Under the pieces are notes generated by a model. It made no database searches. It saw only the letters and a list, made by a program, of their open reading frames with translations, and was not told the origin of the DNA. 21,410 nucleotides of DNA, taken from the NCBI RefSeq assembly GCF_000090795.2, contig NW_003547141.1:1-21410 (forward strand), read 5' to 3'. Positions 8,599 to 18,356 of the stretch are shown piece after piece; the first letter of the stretch is position 1; every line of letters begins with the position of its first letter. Origin of the DNA: Amphimedon queenslandica (taxonomy: Eukaryota > Porifera > Demospongiae > Haplosclerida > Niphatidae). A program made the position numbers and the translations under genes.

Positions 8599-10410
8599 CT
8601 AAAATGACTTTGTCATGTTATCAGTGGTTTTCATTGCAAGTGGCCCAGATCCTGAGGGCAGAAATGAAATCCTGAAAAAAATACATTTAAAAGAAACAAA
8701 TAATTATTCCTACAAAATCCTTAATAAAGTCCTGAATGAATCTGAAACTTAAAAATTTACACAAACATTTGCTATTCTGAATCTAATTCCAAACCATTGA
8801 TTATTTTTAGCTTACAATTGGGTCATTTTTCTGAGTGCTTGAGGATTCCTCCTTGGCTGGTTTTTGACACGATCAGTGTACAGCAGTGGAATATCTGGAC
8901 AGTCAAAATTTAAGAACATCATCCTAACAGGATGTATGATGAAAAAAATTTTGAAAGAAATTCAAAATTGCATCAAATGAAACTAGAATTGAAAAAATAA
9001 TTCTTAAAAATGTCTTTAAAACTAAGCTTATTTCTTAGTTCTCTCTTAGGAGTAGCCCTCAGTGTCTTGAGCTTGGTCATAGTGACCTGCATTCAGCTGA
9101 ACACCAAACTATTGATATGTATTTGATATAATTTATTTAATTTCTTGGTGCATGTAGGCCTAATGTAATGTAATGTATGGATCTTGTCCAACATGTAAAA
9201 AGGAAGAATATCAACCAATTATTTTGTCTCGAATTAATTAATTATAATGTGGTACGTAAAACTGCTGACAAATTGCAGAGCTACTAAGGATCTACAAATA
9301 ATTGATCACAATAAATTATACAACATTTGAAAGGAATTACTTGATTTAATGTCAACTTTGCAGATTCATATTCTAGTTTATGTTCAAATAACCTAATCAT
9401 CTGATTAGTGGCTATTTGTTACTTTGCTATTAGTCATTACAACGAGCTGGTTATCTTTACTTTAATTTGATTCAAAAATGTGGATTTTGTTACTTTGTTA
9501 AAGCAATTTCTCACATTGGGGGAAGAGGTTTGGAGGTACAATAGGTTGGTAAAGCAAATTCTCTGTGGCTTATATTTACTTCAATTTCAAAATCATTCAA
9601 ATGCAGGGAAGATGTTACTTTCTCACACATAAAAGACTTTGTGCAATTCTCGTAGTGACTCTCTTTTCCTAATCCTACAATATTTTCAAAGAAATGATTT
9701 TATGTCACACTTCAATACCTATCATCGCCAATCCAATTTTCATGGCAGTTGTTTTTCCTGTTTGAGGGGGACCATGTGCCACTATCATGGGGCAAGGTAG
9801 TGAATGGTAGTGCAGCACCATGGCAGTACCAGGTATCAATAACATTGTTGCATAATAGTTGTGCTGAAAAATCACCTTCATAATATTAAAGATCCTAGAA
9901 ATACATGGATAGTCGTCCTTCAAACATGTGATTTTAAATACTTTTTCAGTTCAGTCGTCTTGAATGGTAGTTGTATCTTTGGAATGACTTCTGACACCCG
10001 TATTGTTAGAGGAAGACTTTCATGAATGATGTTTGTCACCCAAACATGTTGCCTATTATTATCCACCACCTTTCTATCTGAATCTCTCTCCATATTGCCA
10101 AGGACTTCCCATCTTTGTTACATTATTATATTATAAAATGAATATAATAATAATAATATCAAATCATTCTTTCCTTCCCTCAATACATAGCTACATGTGC
10201 TCTACGTACTGTAGCATTAAAGACGCCACCAGGTAGTGTATTTGCCATATATACTTGGCCTGGGGCCACATCAAAGGTACATCATAAAATAAACTAAATT
10301 ATCCTATTCCTCACATAATCAGTAAGCCATTTCCCATTAAGAATAACTGATAGAGCTTCCTCTTGAGCACCCTCCATTTTATTAAATCCACTAGTAGGCC
10401 ATCCCTTTGT
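8388..10410. repeat. Segmental repeat, copy A
   Basis: This block aligns with 12642-13760 and, after the P element, 18357-19785. The offset is 4,254-4,256 bp before the P element and about 8,850 bp after it. Similarity covers exons and introns alike, so it is a DNA-level duplication. The breakpoint at the right is at CCACTAG (10394 and 19784). Confidence 0.85.
8599..10376 (-). pseudogene. P-loop ATPase-like multi-exon gene, copy A
   Basis: Candidate exons in order: 10376-10315 (MEGAQEEALSVILNGKWLTD, GT donor), about 10275-10214 (APGQVYMANTLPGGVFNAT), about 10113-9718, 9086-9027, 8923-8816 (FLNFDCPDIPLLYTDRVKNQ) and 8671-8599 (SGSGPLAMKTTDNMTKSF then TAG). The 10113-9718 exon ends with FNIMKVIFQHNYYATMLL and a Walker A motif, AHGPPQTGKTTAMKIGLAMI. 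The motif implies nucleotide binding; from memory similar P-loop proteins occur in sponge and cnidarian genomes without a clear name. Lesions: a one-base frame jump before CLKDDYPCISR (shared with copy B) and a lost donor at 9026 (CT where copy B has GT). The order is supported by the parallel copy B. Probably a pseudogene or an unusual spliced gene with errors. Confidence 0.5.
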
Positions 10411-10620
10411 CTAGTTTAGCCAAAAAATCTAAGTGGAAAGTGGGCCCAAAAGAAATATTCGCCCATGGTGGTTTTGGCACTTAACAGAGGAAGCCTTGGT
10501 ATATCCCAAGCTCTGAGCAGTTTGAGTAGCCATGATGTGAATTGGGATATATGTAATAATGAAAGAAGAAAAGATAGTTGCATAAAGAAGCTTCACCATA
10601 GGCAGAAAAGAATAACCCAA
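10400..10620 (-). other. Possible upstream exon material next to copy A
   Basis: A minus-strand frame from 10620 reads IPIHIMATQTAQSLGYTKAS, then HHGRIFLLGPLST. A shifted frame suggests LDFLAKLDKGMAY before the MEGAQEEA exon. It looks protein-like but is broken, and it has no counterpart in copy B, where similarity ends at 19785. Confidence 0.3.
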
Positions 10621-11372
10621 TCGTTCAGAATAAGCCCAACAAGCCTGAATGTCATTCTCCTGTTGTCAATTCTTATGCCCATACAAATGGAGTTGATGTC
10701 CATAACTCAGTCAGTTTTTATTTCTTATTTTAATGATATTCATAATTTCCTTTCTCTCAAGAGTCAAGGACTATTTTTATAGCTCGTATCAAAATTAACC
10801 TTCAATAATAATGTTTATCAGCTTAATTATACAGTATAAACATTAATTTATGTATCGATTTCACTATATTCTCTCCTTCAATGGAAGGAAAATAAAAATA
10901 TAAAATCCATTTTGTGGTACTCTTCTGTTTTTGCATGCACAACGGTTTTTGGGTACTATTACTCTACTTCCTTCAGTTTTTTCCTACCTTAATACCATTC
11001 ATTGAGCTTTAAAATGTCAAAAGGCTCTGCAGGTTAAGGAGGAGTTAACCAGCTTGGATGAGTGTTTTTCAGCAGTTTTCCTCTTTCAGACATTATCAGG
11101 AGGAAGATAGTGGAACTGGTGCAGAATGGTGTGTTGTAGCTCCATGCATGTCACACTGCTTTGGCTGCAACTGAATGAAGTGGAACGACTGACCTAACTT
11201 TATAAGCAGTCTACAAGTGTGTGTGTGTGTGAGAGAGAGTAGCAGCAGTTACATGTACCTAATGACTGTCAAACTGGTTATGTTTGACTCTGTGACTGAA
11301 TAATAGCACAAAGAATGTTGTAATGAAGGCATCTCCAGTTGTTGTCAAGGCACCATCTCCTTAGGGAGTGAT
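10621..11372. other. AT-rich stretch, no gene recognised
   Basis: No protein-like reading frame. It includes a GT/GA microsatellite at 11217-11239. Confidence 0.5.
11217..11239. repeat. (GT)n(GA)n microsatellite
   Basis: About seven GT units run directly into about five GA units. Confidence 0.9.
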
Positions 11373-11609
11373 TTAAACTCTTCTAAAGAGGAAAGCAAGA
11401 TTGTTTTCCTGGATCGGCATTTGGCAATAATTTTTTGGTGCTTTAAAAGGACTATAGTCTGTAACTTTCACAGGACATTCTTTAATGCTGCTACCTGGTA
11501 GTTGAAAAGAATAATCCACCAGAAAGTTCACTTGCTGGGGAATTACCTTACAACAGACACTAAATATTTCACACTTGCATGGAGTAAAAAATACATTGGG
11601 CCAGTACAT
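11373..11609 (-). pseudogene. Fragment of a transposase-like protein (region upstream of DUF7869-type domain)
   Basis: The minus strand reads YWPNVFFTPCKCEIFSVCCK, VIPQQVNFLVD. This strongly recalls, from memory, the GPIYFxTPRKCxIFGVCC and PxQVNFLIDE blocks that precede the LHADNCxGQNKN core of a transposase-like family widespread in sponges, cnidarians and arthropods (Pfam DUF7869, if I recall the name correctly). The core itself is not visible here; after FLVD the frame leaves the family. About 240 bp with no flanking exons, so a relic. Stop at 11373. Confidence 0.45.
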
Positions 11610-11874
11610 GTATACTAGGCATTGATCAACATTTCATGGCATTGGTCTTTTGCCATAAAATGCCATTCAATGTCCAGAATGCTTACAGCAAATCCCCTTC
11701 TCAAAAAGCTACCTTACAAATGATGTAGTGCAGCTTGTCGTCTCTCATTGTTGCAATTGGATTGAGCTCCAGTAGCATCAGAAAGAGCTACCAGCCTATT
11801 AACATAATATTTTACTTGTATTCCCTTGCTCTCCGGCAGTTAACTCTCTCCTCTACCTTCCAGTAAGTTTGACT

Positions 11875-12075
11875 TTATTGGAAGGCACCATTCAATATTG
11901 TAAAAGATAACGTATTGTAATACATTGGATTATTGGTGACAATTTCTAAAACACAACAATCAAGATAATGAGTCCTTGTCATGCATGGGTACAGTACCCA
12001 ACAACGACAAGGAAGACTGGCTGGGTTGATGATAGGGATTTTCATATCTAGAAATACAAGAAAGTCAAGCATCAT
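11875..12075 (-). other. Open minus-strand frame of unknown nature
   Basis: It reads MKIPIINPASLPCRCWVLYP, then CMTRTHYLDCCVLEIVTNNP. The composition (C, T, N, P balance) is more protein-like than its surroundings, but there is no domain, no clear splice site and no repeat copy. It could be a decayed exon of the fragment at 11373-11609. Confidence 0.25.
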
Positions 12076-12188
12076 AATAATTATTGTTCATAGACCTTAA
12101 TTCCTATAAGTAAAACATGACAAAAACAATAAAAGACTTTAATAAGTTCCTGACGGAATAAAAATAAAGAGTTATTACTTATTAAAAT

Positions 12189-12375
12189 GAGCTGGTTATC
12201 TTTACTATAATCTGATGATTATGATTAAAAAAAGGAGGAAGTTGTTACTTTGTTAAACAGATTCCTCACATTGGGGAAGAGAGTTGGAGGAACAATATGT
12301 TGTTAAAGCAACTTCTCTTGGTCTTATATTTACTTCAGTTATTTTTAAAATCATTTAAATGCAGGGAAAACCTTA
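12189..12375. repeat. Partial third copy of the segmental repeat
   Basis: GAGCTGGTTATCTTTACT, GTTACTTTGTTAAA and AATGCAGGGAA blocks align with 9444-9613 (copy A) and with 13700-13760 plus 18357-18460 (copy B). At the P-element insertion point this copy reads TTTGTTAAACAGATT, giving a paralogous empty site. Confidence 0.8.
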
Positions 12376-12641
12376 CTTCCAATCTCTCTAGTTCCACGTT
12401 CTTCAAACAAATTCAGCATTACTAATTTTAGAGAGCGTAAAGTGACACATTTGAGTTCGTTTGCATCATAAGTATCCATTTCACTATTATACTAGTCTAT
12501 GTTGGAAGTAAAGCAGTTCATTTTTATACCTGTGCATGTGTTCATCACATGTCAGCTAGAGTGATGCATCATTCATTGTATAGATGATTCCTTTGTATTA
12601 CTTGCATCTTATGAAGGAAAATTTCATAAATTCAAACCTAA
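12376..12641. other. Unique spacer before copy B
   Basis: AT-rich, no reading frame or repeat recognised. Confidence 0.4.
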
Positions 12642-12858
12642 CATCCTAAAATTTACTAAGTGTAAAAGTGTAGATAAGTATCATGAAGTTAAAGAATGTC
12701 TTTGACATTCATTCAAATGCCAATACTGTGGGGATTATGGCACTAAGGTATTATGAGGAATACAGTCAGTAAGAATAATTATTGGTGTTAAAAATATGGC
12801 ACAGAAGTACGGCTAATTACCAGTAGAAACATTTGTCTCCAATAAATTAAAATGGTAC

Positions 12859-13342
12859 CTAAAATAACTTAATCATATTATTAGTGTTTGTCATTGCAAG
12901 TTGCCCTGAGCCTGAAATGCAATCCTGAAAAAATAATACATTTCAAAGAAACAAAATAGTTATACTTATTAAATCCTTAATAAAATCCTGAATGAGTCAG
13001 AAACATTATAAAAATTTATAAGAACATTTGCTATTCTGGATCCGATTCCCAACCATTGTTTTTAACTTACAATTGGCTCATTTTTCTGAGGGCTTGAGTG
13101 TTCCTCCTTGTCTGGTTCTTGACATAATCAGCGTCCAGCAGTGGAATATTGCAACAGTCAATATCTAAGAATGTCATGCTAACAGGATGTAGTGACAAAA
13201 AAATTATGATACAGCTCCAAAAGGACATCAAATGAGACTGGAATTGAAAACTAATTCATTGCAAACGTCTTTTAAAACTAACCTCATTTCTGATTGCTCT
13301 CCTGGGGGTAGCCCTCATTGTTTTGAGTTTGGCCATAGTGAC
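12859..13342 (-). pseudogene. P-loop gene, copy B: 3' exons
   Basis: Exons 13342-13283 (VTMAKLKTMRATPRRAIRNE; AG acceptor and GT donor intact), about 13180-13086 (DIDCCNIPLLDADYVKNQTR, then RNTQALRKMSQ; GTAAGT donor) and a last exon ending TAG at 12861-12859 (SGSGQLAMTNTNNMIKLF). These match copy A exon by exon, and copy B keeps the donor that copy A has lost. They are cut off from the upstream exons by the 4.6-kb P element. Confidence 0.5.
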
Positions 13343-13753
13343 CTGCATTCAGCTGATCACATAACTATTGATATATATTCGATATAATTGATTCAATTTC
13401 TTGGTGCATCTAGGCCTAATGTAATGGATTGTAATGGATCTTGTCCAACATGTAAAAAGGAAGAATATCAACCAATTATTTTGTCTCCAATAAATTAATT
13501 ATAATGGTGCGTAAAACTGCTGCCAAAAGTCAAGAGCTACTAAGAATCTACAAATAATTAATCACAACAAATAATACAACATTTAAAAGGAATAACTTGA
13601 TTTAATCTCAAATTTGCAGATGCATATTCTGGTTCGTGTTCAAATAACCTAACCATCTTATCAGTGGTTATTTTGTTACTTTGTTATTAGTTATTACAAT
13701 GAGCTGGTTATTTTTACTGTGTTTTGATTCAGAAAGGTGTAGTTTGTTACTTT

Positions 13754-13760
13754 GTTAAAC
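13754..13760. repeat. P-element target duplication, left copy (GTTAAAC)
   Basis: GTTAAAC abuts the left terminal repeat and recurs exactly at 18350-18356. Removing the element and one copy gives a site that aligns with 12245-12262 and 9504-9512. Confidence 0.9.
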
Positions 13761-13800
13761 CATAGATACTACAAACACACATGGATATGAAACAGGAAGT
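13761..13800 (+). repeat. P-element left terminal inverted repeat, 40 bp
   Basis: Identical to the reverse complement of 18310-18349 at all 40 positions; similarity stops abruptly on the inner side. Confidence 0.95.
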
Positions 13801-13866
13801 AACCATGCGAGTGTCCCGGATGTGATGACTGATGACGTATTTGTCCTCGGACCCCGCCCATAACAA
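13801..13866 (+). promoter_or_regulatory. Leader of the plus-strand P-element gene
   Basis: This 66-bp stretch is CpG- and GC-rich compared with its surroundings and holds a TGATGACGTA (CRE-like) motif and a CCCCGCCCA GC-box-like motif. It sits directly between the terminal repeat and the first ATG. A promoter role is inference from position and motifs. Confidence 0.35.
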
Positions 13867-14781
13867 ATGATTATTGCACATGGAGGTATGGATCCAACAT
13901 CAGTGCTAGAAGCAATTGCAAAACTTGACGAATTTCAGCTAGAAACTCCATCAAATCTATCTGTACTGTCCAATATATCAACTTTGATTCCATTAAAGGA
14001 AAAATTTGAAGTCATATTATCTAAGATTGAAAGTCAAATCAACCAACCCTTAGTACCTAGCAAACTGGCTAAATTTCATCAAAACCTCCATAAATTTCGT
14101 GCCTATGATATGCCCTCTCTACTTGAGTTGGAGTCATCCAAATTACTACTGCCAGAACCTGTCCTGAAAGACTTTATCTTGTGGCAGTGCATAGTTGATC
14201 ACATCATTTTAGCCAAGTTACCTGAGCCACAGTCACATGCAGACACTCGGAAAGTAAGGATTCTCTCTCAAGTTGAACAAAATGGGTTATGATATGCTGC
14301 TGGTGCTGTAATAAGAAAGCTATTGGAAGAAAACAGATTTGATATCAAAAAGTTCTAAATCCTGGATGGATTATTAATATCAGAGAACAATGAAGCCGAT
14401 GGTGACTCCAGTACAGTTTGGCTCTCAAATACTAACAGAGGTGGTTTGAAAATCATTACAGACTTAGCATTTGAATTATTTATAGAAATAGAGCAGTTTG
14501 TGTATCAACACTTAACTTCAATGAATAAAGAAGACGCTGCATGCATAGATGAACTCTATAAAGCTGGAATAGAGTGTCCTGACATTCTTAGAGTATGGGA
14601 GCAGTGCATCCTTGACAGTGAAAATGAAGAAACTACTGTTCTTTTTAGCATCATAAAGGAATGGACCAAAGTAAGAGGACATTTTATAGCTAAAATAGAA
14701 ATGGAGAAGTATAAAAAGAAAAAAAACAACAACAACAAGGAAGAAAAGAAGTTTATGCAAGGAACTCAAACAAAAAAATGA
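13867..14781 (+). pseudogene. Second (non-transposase) gene of the P element, two nonsense codons
   Basis: One continuous frame of about 304 codons, interrupted by TGA (14290-14292) and TAA (14356-14358). TAA at 13861 sits just before the ATG at 13867; an ATG at 13888 is an alternative start. Blocks: KLAKFHQNLHKFRAYDMPSL, LKDFILWQCIVDHIILAK, then LSQVEQNGL-stop-YAAGAVIRKLLEE and NRGGLKIITDLAFELFIEIE, ending in a lysine/asparagine-rich tail. From memory, VVEQNALRYVAGYV and RGGL blocks recur in unnamed proteins of sponges and cnidarians; there the first stop position is Arg, so CGA to TGA is likely. Function unknown; it might be an accessory to transposition or a captured host gene. Confidence 0.6.
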
Positions 14782-14892
14782 AACACCACAAAAGCACATT
14801 TAAAATCATTGCAAAGTTACTTTAGAATACACAGGCATACATTATATTATTCATTAGAAATCTGTGACATTTTCACTTAATAAGTATGTATT
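14782..14892. other. Convergent 3' ends inside the P element
   Basis: The plus gene stops at 14781 and the minus transposase at 14893. The short AT-rich gap must hold both polyadenylation regions; AATAAT/ATTATT variants are present but no canonical AATAAA. Confidence 0.4.
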
Positions 14893-17733
14893 TCATTCAT
14901 GAATCTTCCTTTTACGCAACAGTTGGCTCAAATCCTCTGTACACTGGAATAATCTTTTCCTAGTTATATTTGAAGATGTTCCAAAAGACAGGCTCCGACT
15001 GGCTCTAATTGATTGAGTGTTATATAATGACTGGATAAAAGTAGGGTTATCCCCTCTGCCACACTGAGCTCGCTGCTGTCCAAAAAAATTTCGACATTGT
15101 CTTGGTTGAAGCGCTCACTCAAAACGAAATTTGCTCCCTCCAATGACAGAAGATAGGGAATTACTTCCAAAAAAGAGTACACTAGATTAATGCAAATGAC
15201 AATAACAATAATTATTATTATTTCCATTGTTATACCAGTGATTTTAATTCCTTGCAATGTTTGAAGAGATAACATGGCTTTACTTCTGTCTTCTTTAGTT
15301 GCATACTTCATAGCAGAAGTGCTCCATTCCTTTAAATATGACAGAACGTCCTCTTGTAGCCACTAAATAATCAAACAATAATAATCACAAAATTTAATGA
15401 TTCTGTTATAATACTTTTAATGTGTCATCATTTATGTTTAGATAAGCTCGCATATCATCATTTCTCTTGTGCTTAGCTTCATATAGGCTCCTGGTGTTTA
15501 AGCAATCAAAGAACTTGTTAAAATATCTACAGAACCGCTCAGTTTCAGTAGTATCTTTGAAAATTGAGCTTTCATTCCCCTGTAGCTCTCTTAAAGTCTT
15601 AAATGTGTCAGCCACAGATTTACTCAAAACCTATTTCAAAATAACATTTACAATGACTATTAATGTTTGTCTCACTTGAGCTGCTAGATGCACATTCATT
15701 CTTGAATATGAACTCAGTTTTACATGTTCAAGAGTTAACTTTTTACCTATGTACAACCCAGTTTCCTCTAGTTTTTTCATAAACATCAATGAGGTGGCTC
15801 CATAAAATATGCTTTCAATTAATCTAAATGGAAAAAATGAAAATTTAATTCTAATAATAATGATTGTTACCTCCAAATGTCTTGTACCCTCCTTCGATGA
15901 ATTCTCCCAACAATTTCTTGTTGTTTTCATGAGATGGCAAACATCAGACATGAACCAAATGTATCTGTGGGAATGTAATAGGAATAAAATTATCAATGAT
16001 GCATCAATAATAAGGACACATTACCGTGAAGGATCATATATATCACAAACTCTATATGTTACCCCATCTTTCATACAATTGTCAGATCTGTGCAGCTTAA
16101 AAAATTTCTGTTGGTGCTGACCCCATCACAGACAATGACTGTAACATATAACCCAATAGATCTGAGTTGTCGAATGGCAGTCCACACTATGTCATAAAGA
16201 TCTTGACCTGATACTAAAGGTAATAAATTAATTGTTGTGAATAATTATGTGGTAAGTTGCAACACAATTACATGTATAATAATTACTTGTTGCAAATTGA
16301 GCTAAAGGATATTCCATTTTTGTAAATACTCCATGAATACAAACTCCAAGTATGTGTCTACGTAACCAATTACATTTCCTGTTTCACAATCAAAAGTCAG
16401 CCCCTCCTTGATCTTCATCTCATCAAATGACAATACAATCTGTCTAAAAACAAATGATCATTTAAACAACTGTATAATTAATGTATTGTACCGTTGAGCT
16501 TGATTCATTTCCTTCACTTTTCTTCAAATAACTGGGTGAATGCCTGTTTCTGAAACCCACACTTAGGTTGAAACCAATGAGTGTAGTCCTTCAGAGTCCT
16601 TTGTGATGGTAATGTAATGAAGCTTGAATTTCGAATGATACTGTATGTCTTTGGAGAGTTGAGCATAATACTAATACACCAGCATAAAAAAGTGGGTGAC
16701 ATCTCATACCCTGCCTCCCATTCACTTTCAGTGCTGCTTTCTGTAAAATTAATGAGGAAAACAAATTTTGTAAACTTTATGTGGGTATCACAATTTATTG
16801 TAGACTACTTACTCACCTGCTGTTGCCAAAACATCTTACAAAAATCACTTTGATTGGATTTCACTTCCTTCTGATGCTTTTCAATGAACTCCTCTAGATC
16901 CTCTTGCAGTAATTCATCTGTGGAAACTCCATCTGTATTTATTGACTCCTTTAATTTCTTCTTTAGGCGAAAGTTCTCTGAATGCTTCCTTTTAATATTC
17001 TTACGAAGTCGTTTTAATACCTGTGACCGTTGAGGTGTTCTTACATATCAGTCATTGGTCTTTTTCAGTGTGGTAACTGATTTGAATGTTGATTTATTTA
17101 CAATGCTCCTCAAGCGAGGTCTGTATTGGGAGGAAGCAGCACATCTACCAAATTTACTGTCCTTTTCCACTAACAGTTCACATAATACATGGCATACTGT
17201 TAGCGAATCATCATCATTGGTATCCAATTGTGATACAACATCTTTCTTGACTGATAAAAATTGACCCTTTCTAGATTGACATAACTTAACCATTCCACTA
17301 TCTGTATTACCACAGCATTTAATTCTGCTATTCAGGACATTGAGGAGTTGAAGAAAAGCGTCAGCTGTCAAAACACTAGGAATGTGAGTAAAGTGACAAA
17401 GTGAAGGAGAAACAGGAGAATGATGAACAAGAGCTTTCCATGATAAGTCATGATATATAATCAATAATTGAGAAATGTATATGGACCCAGCAACTTTATC
17501 GAAGCCAATTTTGAAGACAATCAACTTTTCAGAATCATCATGATATACATACCAATCACTGTGGCATGAAACAAAGGATGTCGCTGATACTTTAAACAGG
17601 TCATCAAGTGCTATAGGCTATAAGAGTAATGGTATTTTACTTAAAATAAAATTTTTTTACTCACCTCGGAAGAATTTATAGAGTGTCGCTTTCGCTTTGG
17701 CCCTATCCTTTTCTTGCTATACTTTTTTGGCAT
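14893..17733 (-). pseudogene. P-element-like transposase, ten exons, degenerate
   Basis: Exons: 17733-17665, 17617-16813, 16740-16518, 16443-16287, 16213-16025, 15964-15871, 15823-15676, 15630-15415, 15362-15236, 15181-14893, all with GT-AG borders and nearly all in phase. Key blocks: MPKKYSKKRIGPKRKRH start; a coiled-coil region (KRLRKNIKRKHSENFRLKKK); SQRTLKDYTHWF; SFDEMKIKEGLTFD (first catalytic D); VTVIVCDGVSTNR (second D); MSDVCHLMKTTRNCWEN; RFCRYFNKFFDCLNTRSLYE; and, after frame correction, FFGQQRAQCGRGDNPTFIQS, the P-family C-terminal signature. Stop at 14895-14893, about 770 codons. Lesions: TGA at 17050-17048; a deletion with frameshift in exon 4 after GNVIGYVDT; one base missing at 16099-16104; one base missing at 15082-15088. 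No THAP C2CH motif is seen at the N-terminus. Confidence 0.85.
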
Positions 17734-18309
17734 GCCAGTTATCTGAAAATGTAACAAATTATTCTAATAATTAATAAATTATAATAAATTATAGCAGGCA
17801 GCTATAACTTCAAGACTAGTTCTAATCAATGCACAACACATTCAAGATTCAGTATAAAATCCTATTTGGGAAAATTCACTATAGTTTTCTGGAAAAAGTG
17901 TTCAAAGTGAAGTCATATAAAAATGCCTTCAAAATAGCATAACTTTACTTCTGTTTGGAAATTTGAACATCAGAAAGCTACAGTCATTGTAGCCTTCCAT
18001 GATCTAACTAAAGCCAAAATTACAGAGCTTAGTTACCTATAGAGCCTTCTGAAAAGTCTTCAAAGTGTTAAAATTTATTAATTTAGGCATATTTTTAGTA
18101 TGTAGGGCAATTATATTCCCATTTTAAAACTTAAAATGACTTCTGTGGTTTTCTTACATGGCTACCTTCAAATTTCTTGAGAAGAAAGGACAGTACAGTA
18201 AATCTGAGAGATATTTTACTGGATGAAAGTCTACTTCAGCTACTTGACAAGCGACACACGCATAGGCACAGCAATAGTGACATCACCCATATAAATTCCA
18301 GTATATTGC
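17734..18309 (-). promoter_or_regulatory. 5' region of the P transposase gene
   Basis: About 575 bp between the right terminal repeat and the transposase start. No coding exon recognised. TTATATGGGTGATGTCAC (minus strand, about 18276-18293), close to the terminal repeat, contains a TATA-like and a CRE-like element; an intron in the 5' leader is possible because a CAG lies shortly before the ATG. Confidence 0.35.
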
Positions 18310-18349
18310 ACTTCCTGTTTCATATCCATGTGTGTTTGTAGTATCTATG
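18310..18349 (-). repeat. P-element right terminal inverted repeat, 40 bp
   Basis: Exact inverse of 13761-13800. Confidence 0.95.
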
Positions 18350-18356
18350 GTTAAAC
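18350..18356. repeat. P-element target duplication, right copy (GTTAAAC)
   Basis: Exact match of 13754-13760. Confidence 0.9.

Larger units (their letters stand above)
12642..13760. repeat. Segmental repeat, copy B (left part)
   Basis: Aligns with 8388-9506 through many blocks (for example GGCACTAAGGTATTATGAGG and AAAAAGGAAGAATATCAACC). It ends at the P-element target duplication. Confidence 0.85.
13761..18349. mobile_element. Full-length P-type DNA transposon, 4,589 bp, with two convergent genes
   Basis: Perfect 40-bp terminal inverted repeats (13761-13800 and 18310-18349) begin CATAGATACTACAAAC; P-superfamily elements typically begin with CA. The 7-bp duplication GTTAAAC flanks them, and a paralogous empty site confirms the boundaries. 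Inside are a ten-exon P-element-like transposase on the minus strand (17733-14893) and a second frame on the plus strand (13867-14781); their ends converge about 110 bp apart. Both genes have lesions, yet the ends are identical, so this copy was probably mobilised in trans not long ago. It interrupts copy B of the P-loop repeat. Confidence 0.93.

Noticed and set aside
9930-9955. A 24-bp micro-intron (GTATTT to GAAG) to explain the frame jump in copy A
   Set aside because: It is far below workable intron length, and copy B lacks the AG at the matching position.
9950-9980. Plus-strand TTTTTCAG acceptor suggesting a plus-strand gene
   Set aside because: No plus-strand coding frame follows; the coding signal is on the minus strand in both repeat copies.
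12100-12190. Possible tRNA or small RNA gene
   Set aside because: No cloverleaf, A-box or B-box pairing found by eye here or elsewhere in the window; absence cannot be proven without a covariance search.
14290-14292. In-frame TGA as a selenocysteine codon
   Set aside because: No SECIS-like hairpin seen, a TAA follows 22 codons later in the same frame, and the transposase in the same element has its own lesions; decay is simpler.
14518-14799. Minus-strand Phe/Leu-rich frames resembling a signal or membrane segment
   Set aside because: They are the complement of the lysine/asparagine-rich end of the plus-strand P-element gene.
13761-18349. Assignment of the 4.6-kb element to hAT or piggyBac
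   Set aside because: Duplication is GTTAAAC, not 8 bp hAT-type or TTAA, and the transposase carries P-family motifs.
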